Positions 22,528-35,115 of a DNA stretch of 64,000 nt are shown piece after piece. Made by a program: the position numbers and the translations under genes. The notes under the pieces are model-generated. The model was not told where the DNA came from. It made no database searches and saw only the letters and a list, made by a program, of their open reading frames with translations. Origin of the DNA: Microcystis elabens FACHB-917 (GTDB taxonomy: Bacteria > Cyanobacteriota > Cyanobacteriia > PCC-6307 > Cyanobiaceae). Within the stretch, counting starts at the first letter, position 1; every line of letters starts with the position of its first letter. Where the stretch lies: NCBI RefSeq assembly GCF_014698445.1, contig NZ_JACJSZ010000001.1, forward strand, positions 1 through 64,000. The letters are read 5' to 3'.

Positions 22528-24268
22528 CGACCCACCCCATCCCGACACGGCCGCCGGCCCGGTCGTCCAGCTGGATCTGCGCGAGCCTCACCGCCATCAC
22601 GTCCGGGTCACCCTCCATCTCACACCCCGGAGCCTGCGCACGGAGCTGCGGCTGCCCGCCTGGACCCCCGGCTCCTACCTCATCCGCGACCATGTCCGGA
22701 ACCTGGAGGGCCTGGAGGTCTTCCAGGGGGGCCGGCCGGTGGCCACCCGACGGGTCGCGGAGGCCTGCTGGCGCCTCTCCCTCACCAGTCTCGACCCCCT
22801 CGTCGTCCGCTACCGCCTCCAGGCCGCGGAGCTGACCGTGCGCACCAGCCACCTCAGCGCCGACCACGGCTTCCTGGCGCTGGCCGGGGTGGTGCTGGAG
22901 GCCACGGGCGAACGCTGGAATCCCCACCGCCTGGAGCTGTGGCTGGCCGACGGCTGGCAGGCCTTCCTCCCGCTTCCCGGCGCCGGCGACGGGGCCTGGG
23001 TCGCCGCCGACTACGACCGCCTCATTGATGCCCCCCTGGAGGTCGGTCCCCATCCCTGTCACCACTTCAGCGTCGCCGGGGTGCCGCACCGCTGGGTCAC
23101 CTGGGGGGGCGATTGGCCCGTGGAGGATCCCGCCTGGCTGGCCGATGTGGAACGGATCGCCCTGGCCTGCTGCCGCCTGATGGGGGTGAGCACCCCCGCC
23201 AGCGACGACTACCTGTTCGTGCTGCATCTGCTGGAGGCGGGCTTCGGCGGCCTGGAGCACGACGACGCCAGCGTGCTCCAGTACGGTCGCCGGGCGCTGG
23301 GGGCTCCCGGTGGGCGACGCAAACTGCTGCAGCTGGTGGCCCACGAGTACCTGCACCAGTGGAACGTGCGGCGCCTGAAGCCCGCCGAACTCAGCCCGCT
23401 CGACTATGGGCGGGCCACGATCGTGGCGGGTCTCTGGTTTGCCGAAGGGGTGACCTCTTACCTCGATCTGCTGCTGCCGGCGGCGGCCGGTGTCGGCACG
23501 GAAACCGAGCTGCTCGAGGATCTGGGGGCCGACCTGAGCCGCTACCGGCTCACCCCCGGACGCGGGGTGCAGGGACTGCGGCAGAGCGCGGAGGAGGCCT
23601 GGGTGAAGCTCTACCGCCAGGACGCCTCCTCCCCCGACAGCCAGATCAGCTACTACCTCAAGGGGGCCGTGGTGGCGCTGGTGCTCGACCTGCACCTGCG
23701 TCGCCATGGCTCCAGCCTGGGGGTGGTGCTGCGGGGGCTGTGGCGCAGCCATGGGGCCGTCGGGCGTGGCTACGCCGAGGCCGATCTGATTGACGCCTTC
23801 GCCGGCCAGGCCCCCGATCTGGCTGACCTGCTGCCCCACTGGCTGGAGAGCACCGAAGATCCCGACCTCGACGCCTACCTGGCGGATCTTGGTCTGACCC
23901 TGAGGCCCCGGACGTCCACGGAACCCTTTCTCGGCTGGCAGCTGGAGGACCACGCGGCGGGCACCATGCGGCTGAAGCGGGTGCACAGGGATGGTCCGGC
24001 CGAGCGGGCCTGCCTGCAGCCGGGCGATGAGCTGCTGGCCCTCGACGACCTGCGGCTCCGCACCCCCGACGACCTGGCGATGGCCCTGGCCAGGCCCGCC
24101 CCCGCGGCGGAGCGGCTGGTGCTCTACGCCCGGGACGGACGGGTGCGCCGTACCCGGCTGCTGCCCGACCCTCCCGCCATCGTCGACTGGCAGCTGGTGA
24201 TCGACCCGGAACGGGAGAACGCCCATACCCGCGACAACCGGCAGCGCTGGCTGTCGCTGCAGCCATGA
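22520..24268 (+). CDS. M61-family aminopeptidase with C-terminal PDZ domain
   Basis: The protein has 582 residues. I chose the GTG at 22520, because upstream codons lie inside ycf35 and do not resemble the family. The N-terminal half has the M61 beta-sandwich (LHLTPRSLRTELRLPAWTPG). The zinc site HEYLHQWN (HExxH) and the downstream Glu in LWFAEGVTSYLD identify a gluzincin metallopeptidase related to glycyl aminopeptidase. A PDZ domain follows at about residues 480-560 (HRDGPAERACLQPGDELLALDD). I see no signal peptide, so it is likely cytoplasmic. It overlaps ycf35 by eight bases and the next gene by four. Confidence 0.92.
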   Translation: MSDDPPHPDTAAGPVVQLDLREPHRHHVRVTLHLTPRSLRTELRLPAWTPGSYLIRDHVRNLEGLEVFQGGRPVATRRVAEACWRLSLTSLDPLVVRYRLQAAELTVRTSHLSADHGFLALAGVVLEATGERWNPHRLELWLADGWQAFLPLPGAGDGAWVAADYDRLIDAPLEVGPHPCHHFSVAGVPHRWVTWGGDWPVEDPAWLADVERIALACCRLMGVSTPASDDYLFVLHLLEAGFGGLEHDDASVLQYGRRALGAPGGRRKLLQLVAHEYLHQWNVRRLKPAELSPLDYGRATIVAGLWFAEGVTSYLDLLLPAAAGVGTETELLEDLGADLSRYRLTPGRGVQGLRQSAEEAWVKLYRQDASSPDSQISYYLKGAVVALVLDLHLRRHGSSLGVVLRGLWRSHGAVGRGYAEADLIDAFAGQAPDLADLLPHWLESTEDPDLDAYLADLGLTLRPRTSTEPFLGWQLEDHAAGTMRLKRVHRDGPAERACLQPGDELLALDDLRLRTPDDLAMALARPAPAAERLVLYARDGRVRRTRLLPDPPAIVDWQLVIDPERENAHTRDNRQRWLSLQP

Positions 24269-25140
24269 CAGCGTCGCTGCGTCCCCTGGTGCTGGCGGTC
24301 GCCGGTGCGGGTGTGCTCAGCCTGGGAGGGCTCACCTGGCTGGGTCGCGACCTGTTCGGCGCTCCGGGCAACGCCGGTGGGCGCGCTTCCCTGCTCGACC
24401 TGCTGGAGGAGGTGCGCCAGGCTCCCCCCGGTGGCGGAGCGTCGCCGTCGCCCCAGGCGCCGATCCTGCCCCCACCCCAGGCCGCCTGGCGCGCCCCCCT
24501 GGGGGGTGCCTGCCAAGCCGATCCGGCCCTGCGCGCCCGCCTCTCGAGGCTCGCGGAGCGGCTCCGCTACGAGACCGTGCGGCTGCGCATCGATCCGAGC
24601 AACTACGGCGAGCGCTTCCGCCGTGATGCCTTCGGCCAGCCCCTCGACACCACCCCCCAGGTCGTCGTTCTGCACGAAACGGTGTTCGGCATCAACTCGG
24701 CGATCAACACCTTCATGACGCCCCATCCGCGGGACGAGGATCAGGTCAGCTACCACACCCTGATCGGCCTCGACGGCCAGGTGGTGGAGGCGCTGGACCC
24801 ATCCAAGCGGGCCTTCGGCGCCGGCAACTCCGCCTTCAACGGCCGCTGGGTGGTGACCAACCCCGAGCTGGCAGGCTCGATCAACAATTTCGCCCTGCAC
24901 CTCAGCCTGGAGACACCCCTGGACGGGGAGAACCAGGAATCGAGTCACAGCGGCTACACGGCCGCCCAGTACGACGCCCTTGCGGTGGTGCTGGCCCGCT
25001 GGATGCGTCGCTACGGGATTCCTCCGGGCCACATCACCACCCACCGGCACGTGGATCTGGGCGGAGAACGCATCGATCCCCGCAGCTTCGACTGGCGGGA
25101 ACTGCAGGTGCGGCTGGCCGCGCTCGGGGTGCTCTGCTGA
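24265..25140 (+). CDS. N-acetylmuramoyl-L-alanine amidase, Amidase_2 family
   Basis: The protein has 291 residues. An N-terminal hydrophobic segment (LVLAVAGAGVLSLGGLTWLG) acts as a signal or anchor. The catalytic domain spans ~125-285. Likely zinc ligands are the His of VVVLHETVFG and the His and Asp of TTHRHVDLGGERIDPRSFDW. The YHTLIGLDGQVVEALDPS and FGAGNSAFNGRW segments fit AmpD/AmiD-type amidases that cut the MurNAc-L-Ala bond of peptidoglycan. The start overlaps the M61 gene stop by four bases (ATGA). Confidence 0.9.
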   Translation: MTASLRPLVLAVAGAGVLSLGGLTWLGRDLFGAPGNAGGRASLLDLLEEVRQAPPGGGASPSPQAPILPPPQAAWRAPLGGACQADPALRARLSRLAERLRYETVRLRIDPSNYGERFRRDAFGQPLDTTPQVVVLHETVFGINSAINTFMTPHPRDEDQVSYHTLIGLDGQVVEALDPSKRAFGAGNSAFNGRWVVTNPELAGSINNFALHLSLETPLDGENQESSHSGYTAAQYDALAVVLARWMRRYGIPPGHITTHRHVDLGGERIDPRSFDWRELQVRLAALGVLC

Positions 25141-25148
25141 GGGCCGGC

Positions 25149-26141
25149 TCAGATCAGGGGACTGGTGACCGGCTTGCGGGATCCGTAGAGCAGGGCGTGC
25201 AGCTCGGGGTCCAGCATGTAGCGCAGCACGCGGCCGGGATAGTCCAGCTTGCCGTTGTGGAGATAGGCCAGGGTGGCGATGGCCTTGGCGTCGGCGGGGG
25301 AGGTGCTGGCCATCAGCAGCGGCTGGCCGGAAAGCCCCAGGGCCTGCTTGAGGCGCACGAACTTGCCCACCAGCAGCCGGACGTTGCGGTCGGGATCGAG
25401 GAGCTCCATGCGGGCCTCGTCGATCTGCTCCGGGGTGGCATCGGCGGGGAGGAGGCCCTGCTTGACGAGTTCGCCGACGCTGAGCTGGGCCGGGCCGTGG
25501 GTGCTGAACAGACCGCTGCGGGCAGCCAGGGGCAGGTCTTCGCCGGGCTTGGCGTGCTGCAGCTCATCGAAGAGCACAGCGGTGACCAGCATCGGATTGA
25601 TGTTGTGGCGGCGGCTCTCGCTGAGGATCACAGGCCTCAGCTCCTCGAGCCGGCCGAGGGTGTGGCTGCGCAGCGGCTGGAGCTGGTCGATGCCTTCGGT
25701 GAACAGCTGGGCCAGCCGGGGCTGGGGGCCGTGGACGCCGAAGCGGCGGTTCAGCTCCCGCAGTTCCTCGGGAGTGAAATCCACCGGATCGGGCCGCAGG
25801 CCTTCGCTGGTGGAAGGACTGATCAGGGGGAAGGCCTTGCCGTCCCGATCACCATCGGTGAGCAGGAAGGGGCTGCGCGATCTCACCTGGAGTTCGCGGC
25901 CGGGGGGCACCAGGGCCAGGCCGATGCCCGCCAGCACAACGTACAGCCCGGCAAGGCTCAGACCGTGCCGACGCAAGCGACGGCTGGGGGCTACCGATGG
26001 CGGGCGGCCCAAGCGTCGGGGATTAGTTCCTGCGAGGCGGGACAGCAAGCGAATGGGCAATCCGTAGATCAATTGTAATGAAGGTGGCCGGATCGCTCCT
26101 CCCTCAGGGGCGCTCCTGCAGCCGGCCCCGCAGGGGATCAC
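25149..26141 (-). CDS. Membrane-anchored lysozyme-like protein, function not assigned
   Basis: The frame gives up to 330 residues from a GTG at 26141. A more natural start may be a TTG at 26072 or 26060, since the first ~23 residues do not look conserved. A basic N-terminus precedes one hydrophobic segment (LSLAGLYVVLAGIGLALV). The soluble part has helices around SESRRHNINPMLVTAVLFDE, then THGPAQLSVGELVKQGL and IATLAYLHNGKLDYPGRVL, which resemble the lysozyme/transglycosylase fold seen in DUF1402-like proteins. The family call is tentative. It is convergent with the amidase, eight bases apart, and divergent from pgi. Confidence 0.75.
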   Translation of the reverse strand: MIPCGAGCRSAPEGGAIRPPSLQLIYGLPIRLLSRLAGTNPRRLGRPPSVAPSRRLRRHGLSLAGLYVVLAGIGLALVPPGRELQVRSRSPFLLTDGDRDGKAFPLISPSTSEGLRPDPVDFTPEELRELNRRFGVHGPQPRLAQLFTEGIDQLQPLRSHTLGRLEELRPVILSESRRHNINPMLVTAVLFDELQHAKPGEDLPLAARSGLFSTHGPAQLSVGELVKQGLLPADATPEQIDEARMELLDPDRNVRLLVGKFVRLKQALGLSGQPLLMASTSPADAKAIATLAYLHNGKLDYPGRVLRYMLDPELHALLYGSRKPVTSPLI

Positions 26142-26212
26142 CTCCCATGCGCTTGCCGAACGTGGAGGCTGATGGATACGGTTCGGGTGCCCGTCACGGC
26201 GTCCCAGGAGCC

Positions 26213-28946
<2,734 letters not shown>

Positions 28947-28976
28947 CCCCCTGCGACCCCGGAGGCCGGCGTCCCC

Positions 28977-29822
28977 ATGCTCGAGCTGCTCAGCGAGAAC
29001 CGCAGCTTCGGCGGTCTGCACCGCCGCTACCGCCACCGCTCATCGGAGCTGAACGGCACCGCCACCCTGGCGGTGTTCCTACCGCCCCGGGCCCTCGCCG
29101 TGGAGCGGGTGCCGGCCCTCTACTGGCTGTCGGGCCTCACCTGCAACGACGAGAACATGATGCAGAAGGGCGGCGCCCATCGGCTCGCCGCCGAGCTCGG
29201 CCTGGCCCTCGTGGCGCCGGACACCAGCCCCAGGGGAGCGGAGGTGCCCACCGACGCCGAAGGCGGCTGGGACCTGGGCCAGGGCGCCGGCTTCTACGTG
29301 GACGCCACCGAGGCCCCCTGGAGCCGCCACTACCGGATGCACAGCTACGTGGTGGAGGAGCTGCCGGCCCTGCTGGAGGCCGAACTGCCCCTGATGTGCG
29401 ACGCCCGCAGCATCAGCGGCCACTCGATGGGCGGCCACGGCGCCCTGGTGGCGGCCCTGCGGCACCCCGGCCGCTACCGCTCGGTGTCCGCCTTCGCGCC
29501 GATCGCCCATCCCTCCGCCTGCCCCTGGGGCCGCAAGGCCTTCAGCGCCTACCTGGGGCCGGATCGAGGGGCCTGGGCCGCCTGGGACGCCACCCTGCTG
29601 CTGGCCGCCGCCGCCGAGCGTCTGCCCCTGCTGGTGGATCAGGGCACGGCCGACCCGTTCCTCGAGTCCCAGCTGCGGATCGCCGACCTGGCGGCGGCGG
29701 CCGAGGCGGCCGGCCATCCCCTGGAGCTGCGGCTGCAGGAGGGCTACGACCACAGCTACTTCTTCATCGCCAGCTTCATCGACGACCACCTGCGCCACCA
29801 CGCCGCCGCCCTGCGGGCCTGA
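28977..29822 (+). CDS. frmB: S-formylglutathione hydrolase
   Basis: The protein has 281 residues, the usual size. It is an alpha/beta hydrolase that converts S-formylglutathione to formate and glutathione. Motifs are YWLSGLTCNDENMMQKGGA, the nucleophile elbow SGHSMGGHGAL, the Asp region in LVDQGTADPFLE and the catalytic His in YDHSYFFIASFIDDH. It follows frmA on the same strand and ends 18 bases before the convergent leuS end. The ATG at 28977 begins MLELLSENRSFGG, as in the family. Confidence 0.96.
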   Translation: MLELLSENRSFGGLHRRYRHRSSELNGTATLAVFLPPRALAVERVPALYWLSGLTCNDENMMQKGGAHRLAAELGLALVAPDTSPRGAEVPTDAEGGWDLGQGAGFYVDATEAPWSRHYRMHSYVVEELPALLEAELPLMCDARSISGHSMGGHGALVAALRHPGRYRSVSAFAPIAHPSACPWGRKAFSAYLGPDRGAWAAWDATLLLAAAAERLPLLVDQGTADPFLESQLRIADLAAAAEAAGHPLELRLQEGYDHSYFFIASFIDDHLRHHAAALRA

Positions 29823-29840
29823 GGCTCGTGCCGTCAGCCG

Positions 29841-32465
29841 TCAGGGCACCAGGTTGACCAGCTTGCCGGGCACCACGATCACCCGCCGGGGCGGCTGACC
29901 CTCCAGCCAGCGCTGAGCCACGTCGCTCTCCAGCGCCAGCTTCTCGAGAGTGGCGGCGTCGGCATCGGCGGGCACCTCCAGGCTGCCGCGCATCTTGCCC
30001 TTCACCTGGATCACCAGCGGGATCGTGTCGCGCACCAGAGCCGCCGGATCGACCGTGGGCCAGCGCTGGGCATGGACGCTCGCCTCGGCGCCGATGGGCT
30101 GGCCCTCCCCGTGGCCGCGGAGTTTCTGCCAGAGCTCCTCGGCCAGGTGGGGCGCGAACGGCGCCAGCAAGATCAGCAGGGTGGCCAGGGCCTCGGTGGC
30201 CACCGCCGGGCCGGCCCCCTCCAGGTGGGAGGTCAGAGCGTTGCTGAGCTTCATCAGCTCGGAGACGGCGGTGTTGAGCTGCAGCTCACCTTCCAGGTCC
30301 TCGCTGATGGCGGCGATGGCGGTGTGCACGGCCCGGCGCAGCTCCCGTTCCCCCTCGCTGAGGGCGGGGTGATCCGGCAAAGGCGTGGAGGGGGCTTCCG
30401 GTCCGGGCAGGCGCAGCCCGCGTCCATGGGCCGCATCGACCAGACGCCAGAGGCGCTGCAGGAAACGGTACTGGCCCTCCACATCGGCGTCGTCCCACTC
30501 CAGATCCTTCTCCGGAGGGGCCTTGAACAGGATGAACATGCGGGCCGTATCCGCCCCGTAGCGGTCGATCACCACGGCCGGATCGACGCCGTTGTGCTTC
30601 GACTTGGACATTTTCTCGTAGAAGACCTCCAGCACCTCGCCGCTGACCGGATCGCGGGGGTCACTGGGGTCGGCCACCCGGGCCGGGGCGACGTACTGGC
30701 CGGTGTGGGGGTTGCGGTAAGTGATGCCCTGCACCATCCCCTGGGTGAGCAGGCGAGCGAAGGGCTCGGAGAAGCCCAGCAGCCCCCGGTCCTGCAGCAC
30801 CTTGGTGAAGAAACGGGAATAGAGCAGGTGCAGGATGGCGTGCTCGATGCCACCCACGTACTGGTCGACGGGCAGCCAGCGGTCGACGGCGTCCCTATCG
30901 AAGGGGCGTTCGCCGTTGTGGGGATCGCTGTAGCGCAGGTAATACCATGACGAACACATGAAGGTATCCATGGTGTCGGACTCCCTGCGGGCGGGAGCGC
31001 CGCAGCGGGGGCAGGGCACGTTCACCCAGGATTCCAGACGCGCCAGGGGGCTGCCCCCCTTGCCGCTGAGGGGAATGTACCGGGGCAGTTCCACCGGCAG
31101 CTGGTCGTCGGGCACAGGCACCACCCCGCAGCTGTCGCAGTGGATCACGGGAATGGGGCAACCCCAGTAGCGCTGTCGGGAGATCAGCCAGTCGCGCAGG
31201 CGGTACTGCACCCGACCCCGGCCCCAGCCCTGCGCCTCGGCCCAGGCGACGATGGCCTGTTTCGCCGCGGCGGTGGTCAGACCGTCGAAGCCGCCGGAGT
31301 CGATCAGCACGCCGGCCTCAGTCCAGGCCTGGCCCTCGTAGGCCTGCGGGTCGGAGCCGTCCGGGATCACCACCCGCCGCACCGGCAGTTCGTACTGGCG
31401 GGCGAAGGCGAAGTCGCGATGGTCGTGGGCCGGGACCCCCATCACCGCACCTGTGCCGTAGTCGGCCAGCACGTAGTCGGCGATCCAGACGGGGATGCGT
31501 TCGCCGCTGGCGGGGTTGCGCGCCCAGGCACCGATCGGCACGCCCCGCTTGGGCCGGTCCTCGGCGGTACGCTCCTGCTCGCTCTGGCGGCTGACCAGAT
31601 CACAGAAGGCAGCGACGGAGAGGCGGCAGTCGGCCGTGGTCAGCTCGGCCACCAGCGGGTGCTCCGGAGCCAGCACCACGTAGGTGGCCCCGTGGATCGT
31701 GTCGGGCCGGGTGGTGAAGACGGTGATGGCGGCACCGCTCTCGGTGGTGAAGGTGATCTCGGCTCCGAAGGAGCGGCCGATCCAGTTGGCCTGCATCGTG
31801 CGCACCCGCTCCGGCCAGCCCTCCAGGGAGGGGAGATCGTCGAGCAGGGCATCGGCGTAGGCGGTGATCTTCAGAAACCACTGGCGCAGCCGGCGCTTCT
31901 CCACCAGGGCACCGGAGCGCCAGGAGCGACCCTCGGCATCCACCTGCTCATTGGCGAGCACCGTCCGGTCGATCGGGTCCCAGTTGACCGTCGCCTCCTT
32001 GCGGTAGGCCAGGCCGCCCTCGAGAAACTGCAGGAACAGCCACTGGGTCCAGCGGTAGTAATCGGCATGGCAGGTGGCCACCTCCCGGTCCCAGTCGATC
32101 GAGAGACCCAGCCGCCTGAGCTGGTCGCGCATCTGGGCGATGTTGCGGTCGGTCCAGTCGCCGGGATCGACGCCCCGTTCGATGGCGGCGTTCTCCGCCG
32201 GCAGCCCGAAGGCGTCCCAGCCCATGGGATGGAGCACCTGCCGTCCCCGCAGCCGGGCCGCCCGTGCGATCACGTCGGTGATGACGTAATTGCGGACGTG
32301 GCCCATGTGGAGGCTCCCCGACGGGTAGGGGAACATCGACAGGGCGTAGTAGGTGTCGGCGACGTCCTCGAGCGGATCGGGAGTGGCGTGCAGTCCCAGC
32401 TGCTCCCACTGCAGCTGCCAGCGCTGCTCGATCGCCTCGGGCCGGTAGCGGGAAGGGTCTGTCAC
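29841..32465 (-). CDS. leuS: Leucyl-tRNA synthetase
   Basis: The protein has 874 residues, typical for bacterial LeuRS. The class I signature is HMGH at residues 53-56 and KMSKS at 618-622. The CP1 editing domain has [20 protein letters not shown] and the [14 protein letters not shown] loop with the conserved Asp. A zinc-type insertion has two Cys pairs (CDSC, CPRC). The C-terminal anticodon and tRNA-binding region ends with a VQVKGKMRG-type segment ([14 protein letters not shown]). It lies 45 bases downstream of hfq on the same strand, so the two may share a transcript. Confidence 0.98.
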   Translation of the reverse strand: MTDPSRYRPEAIEQRWQLQWEQLGLHATPDPLEDVADTYYALSMFPYPSGSLHMGHVRNYVITDVIARAARLRGRQVLHPMGWDAFGLPAENAAIERGVDPGDWTDRNIAQMRDQLRRLGLSIDWDREVATCHADYYRWTQWLFLQFLEGGLAYRKEATVNWDPIDRTVLANEQVDAEGRSWRSGALVEKRRLRQWFLKITAYADALLDDLPSLEGWPERVRTMQANWIGRSFGAEITFTTESGAAITVFTTRPDTIHGATYVVLAPEHPLVAELTTADCRLSVAAFCDLVSRQSEQERTAEDRPKRGVPIGAWARNPASGERIPVWIADYVLADYGTGAVMGVPAHDHRDFAFARQYELPVRRVVIPDGSDPQAYEGQAWTEAGVLIDSGGFDGLTTAAAKQAIVAWAEAQGWGRGRVQYRLRDWLISRQRYWGCPIPVIHCDSCGVVPVPDDQLPVELPRYIPLSGKGGSPLARLESWVNVPCPRCGAPARRESDTMDTFMCSSWYYLRYSDPHNGERPFDRDAVDRWLPVDQYVGGIEHAILHLLYSRFFTKVLQDRGLLGFSEPFARLLTQGMVQGITYRNPHTGQYVAPARVADPSDPRDPVSGEVLEVFYEKMSKSKHNGVDPAVVIDRYGADTARMFILFKAPPEKDLEWDDADVEGQYRFLQRLWRLVDAAHGRGLRLPGPEAPSTPLPDHPALSEGERELRRAVHTAIAAISEDLEGELQLNTAVSELMKLSNALTSHLEGAGPAVATEALATLLILLAPFAPHLAEELWQKLRGHGEGQPIGAEASVHAQRWPTVDPAALVRDTIPLVIQVKGKMRGSLEVPADADAATLEKLALESDVAQRWLEGQPPRRVIVVPGKLVNLVP

Positions 32466-32510
32466 GGGCCGCAGGGAATGGGAGTGATCGTGTCACAGCC
32501 CATGGAAGGC

Positions 32511-32750
32511 TCAGCTGAGGGCCTGCAGGGAGGCCACGGCGGCCAGGCTGATCAGCAGCAGCGGCGTGCCGGGTTCGGTGCTCAACGCCAGAAAATGGTT
32601 GTCCTGCCAGCGGATGATGCCGTCGACCTCGTTGCCGGACAGCAGGACGACGTTCACCGGCTTGCGGATGCGGATCAGCTCCTGGACGTGACGCACACTG
32701 GGCAGGGTCGTGTCGAGCCTGGGTCCCCGTCGCTCAAAGAAACTCTGCAT
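32511..32750 (-). CDS. hfq: Hfq-like Sm protein, cyanobacterial type
   Basis: The protein has 79 residues. The N-terminal helix (LPSVRHVQELIRIRKP) and Sm1 strands (VNVVLLSGNEVDGIIRWQDNHF) are recognisable. The Sm2 segment reads TPLLLISLAAVASLQ and lacks the YKHAI/S motif that binds RNA in proteobacterial Hfq. In Synechocystis the divergent Hfq is known to act with the pilus ATPase PilB1 rather than mainly as an RNA chaperone, which fits these losses. The gene is divergent from dapF by about 34 bases and upstream of leuS. Confidence 0.88.
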   Translation of the reverse strand: MQSFFERRGPRLDTTLPSVRHVQELIRIRKPVNVVLLSGNEVDGIIRWQDNHFLALSTEPGTPLLLISLAAVASLQALS

Positions 32751-32784
32751 AGGATCGATCCCGATCTCCAGGTTCGACGGAACG

Positions 32785-33912
32785 GTGCTTCAGGTGCTCC
32801 CATTCAGCAAATACCAGGGTCTGGGGAATGACTTCTTGCTGCTGGACGGCCGCAGCTTAGGGGATCCTGAGGATCTGTTCGGCCTCACTCCCGAGCGGGT
32901 GCGGCGGCTCTGCGACCGTCGTTTCGGGGTCGGCGGCGACGGCGTGATCCTGGCCCTCCCCCCCAGGGAAGGGGGCGAACTGCGGATGCGGATCTTCAAC
33001 GCCGATGGCACCGAGCCGGAGATGTGCGGCAACGGCATCCGCTGCCTGGCCCGCTTCCTGGCGGACAGCGACGGTGACCAGGCGCCCCGCAGCTGGGAGA
33101 TCGAGACCCTCGCCGGCCGGATCGTGCCGGCCCTGGCCGAGGACGGCCGCATCCGCGTCGACATGGGCCCGCCGTTTCTGACACCGGAGACCGTGCCCAC
33201 CACCCTGGCGGTGGGGGAGGAGGGGCTGCCGGTGGGCGAGCTGGAGGTGCTGGGCCAGCGGCTGGCGGTGGCGGCCGCCGGCATGGGCAATCCCCATGCC
33301 GTCGTGCCCGTCGCCGACGTGGCGGCGGTCGATCTGGAGGGCCTCGGCGCCGCCCTGGAAGTGCACGGGGCCTTTCCGGCCCGCACCAACGTCCATTTCG
33401 TTCAGGTGCTCGCCCCCGACCATCTGGTGATGCGGGTCTGGGAGCGGGGGGCGGGGCCCACCCTGGCCTGCGGCACCGGCGCCTGCGCCACCCTGGTGGC
33501 CTGCCATCGTCTCGGCCTGGCCGAGCGCCAGGCCCGGCTCGACCTGCCGGGGGGCCCCCTGGAGATCCACTGGGACGAGGCCAGCGGTCACGTTTTCATG
33601 ACCGGTCCGGCGGAGGCGGTGTTCGATGGGGTCATGGCGCCGTCGCTGTTCGAGGGGGGAGAGGAGCTCCCACCTGCCGTGGCTGCGCCGACCGCCAGCC
33701 CCATGGAGCGCGTGGACCCCGCCATCGACTGCGCCACCGCCTGCGTCAACGGCTGCCTACGCCCCGAGGCCTGTGCCAGTGCCGACGCCAGGGCCCGCGT
33801 CACGGCGCTGCTGGAGGGGCGCTCGCTCGACGATCTGGTGGCCCTGGCCGGTGAATCCCTGGACTCCCGCACCCGGAGCCGCCTCTCCCGCGATGCCCCC
33901 GCCGACCGCTGA
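32785..33912 (+). CDS. dapF: Diaminopimelate epimerase with Cys-rich C-terminal extension
   Basis: The protein has 375 residues from the GTG at 32785; a GTG at 32794 (before LPFSKYQG) is also possible. The enzyme core (~1-285) converts LL- to meso-diaminopimelate for lysine and peptidoglycan. It shows FSKYQGLGNDF, the first catalytic Cys in EMCGNGIRCLARF, the second in LACGTGACATLVA, and GNPHAVV. About 90 residues follow the normal end of DapF. They include DCATACVNGCLRPEAC and a helical tail LLEGRSLDDLVALAGESL, which is not part of typical DapF (about 275-285 residues). No stop or clear second start separates them. The last 20 bases overlap the cysteine desulfurase gene. Confidence 0.93.
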   Translation: MLQVLPFSKYQGLGNDFLLLDGRSLGDPEDLFGLTPERVRRLCDRRFGVGGDGVILALPPREGGELRMRIFNADGTEPEMCGNGIRCLARFLADSDGDQAPRSWEIETLAGRIVPALAEDGRIRVDMGPPFLTPETVPTTLAVGEEGLPVGELEVLGQRLAVAAAGMGNPHAVVPVADVAAVDLEGLGAALEVHGAFPARTNVHFVQVLAPDHLVMRVWERGAGPTLACGTGACATLVACHRLGLAERQARLDLPGGPLEIHWDEASGHVFMTGPAEAVFDGVMAPSLFEGGEELPPAVAAPTASPMERVDPAIDCATACVNGCLRPEACASADARARVTALLEGRSLDDLVALAGESLDSRTRSRLSRDAPADR

Positions 33913-35089
33913 GGTCTACCTCGACGCCTGCGCTACCGCCCCACCGGCGCCGGCGATGTTGGAGGCCATGGACCGGGCCCACCGGGAGGCCTGGGCCAAC
34001 CCCTCCAGCCTCCACGCCCACGGCCTGGCGGCGGCGGAACGGCTGGAGCGCGACCGGCAGGCGATCGCGGCCAGTCTGGGAGCCCACGGCGATGAACTGG
34101 TGCTCCTCTCCGGGGGGAGCGAGGCGATCCACACCGCCCTGGTCGGCTCCGCCGGGGTGCTCGAGCCGGGCCGGGTGCTGCTCTCGGCGGTGGAACACGC
34201 CGCCAGCTACGCCGCCGCCGCCGCGCTGGAGCGTCGGGGCTGGGAGGTGCGGCGTCTGCCGGTGGACCGCCGCGGGGTGGTCGACCTGGAGGCGCTGCGA
34301 GGTCTGCTGCAGCCCCCCACCCGCCTGGTGTCGGTTCTCTGGGGCCAGAGCGAAGTGGGATCCCTGCAGCCGATCGAAGCGATCGGCGCGCTCTCCCGCG
34401 AGGCCGGCGTGCGGTTCCATGTCGATGCGGTGCAGGTGGTGGGCCACCGCCCGATCGCCTTCGGCCGGCTGCCGGTGGACCTGCTCAGCTGCACAGCCCA
34501 CAAGCTCCAGGGGCCCCGCGGGGTGGGGGCCCTGCTGGTGCGGCGCGGCGTCCGGCTCGAGCCTTTGATCGGCGGCGTCCAGGAGGGGGGCCGTCGCGGC
34601 GGCACCGAGCCGGTGGCCCTGGTGGCCGGCTTCGCGGCGGCCCTGGAGCTGGCCGATCGTCGGCTGGCGGACCACGCTGGCCGCGATCCGCTGGCCCCGC
34701 TGCGCGATTCCCTGCTGGCCGACCTGCGTCGTCTGGAGGGCGTACGCCTGAGCGGCCCGGAACCGGACGATCCCGCCGGGCGTCTGCCGCACCACATCAG
34801 CCTGCTGGTGAACGGACCGGACGGCCGGCCCCTCAGCGGCCGGTGGCTTGTGCGGGAGCTGGCCCGCCGGGGTTACGCCGTCAGCAGTGGGTCGGCCTGC
34901 GCCAGCGCCGGCGCCGCCGCGGGCACCGCCGGCACCAGCGCCGTGCTGCTCGCCATGGGATTCGGCCCCGCCGAGGCGGCCAGCGGCCTGCGGATCAGCC
35001 TGGGGCCCTGGAACAGCCCCGCGGATCTGGCCGGCCTGCCGGCGGCCCTGGAGCAGGCCCGCCGCAGGCTGGCGGAAGCGCCTGGGTAG
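33893..35089 (+). CDS. Cysteine desulfurase, NifS/IscS class
   Basis: The protein has 398 residues from the ATG at 33893, inside the end of dapF. It is a PLP enzyme that removes sulfur from cysteine for Fe-S clusters or thiolation. The N-terminal VYLDACATAPP replaces the usual YLDNAATTP. The PLP Lys is in CTAHKLQGPRGVGALL, the cofactor Asp/Gln in HVDAVQVVG, and the active-site Cys loop in SGSACASAGAAAG. The last motif places it with group I (NifS/IscS-like) enzymes rather than SufS. I cannot tell which cluster system it serves. Confidence 0.93.
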   Translation: MPPPTAEVYLDACATAPPAPAMLEAMDRAHREAWANPSSLHAHGLAAAERLERDRQAIAASLGAHGDELVLLSGGSEAIHTALVGSAGVLEPGRVLLSAVEHAASYAAAAALERRGWEVRRLPVDRRGVVDLEALRGLLQPPTRLVSVLWGQSEVGSLQPIEAIGALSREAGVRFHVDAVQVVGHRPIAFGRLPVDLLSCTAHKLQGPRGVGALLVRRGVRLEPLIGGVQEGGRRGGTEPVALVAGFAAALELADRRLADHAGRDPLAPLRDSLLADLRRLEGVRLSGPEPDDPAGRLPHHISLLVNGPDGRPLSGRWLVRELARRGYAVSSGSACASAGAAAGTAGTSAVLLAMGFGPAEAASGLRISLGPWNSPADLAGLPAALEQARRRLAEAPG

Positions 35090-35115
35090 GGTCCGATCAG
35101 CCCTGTCACCCGCCG

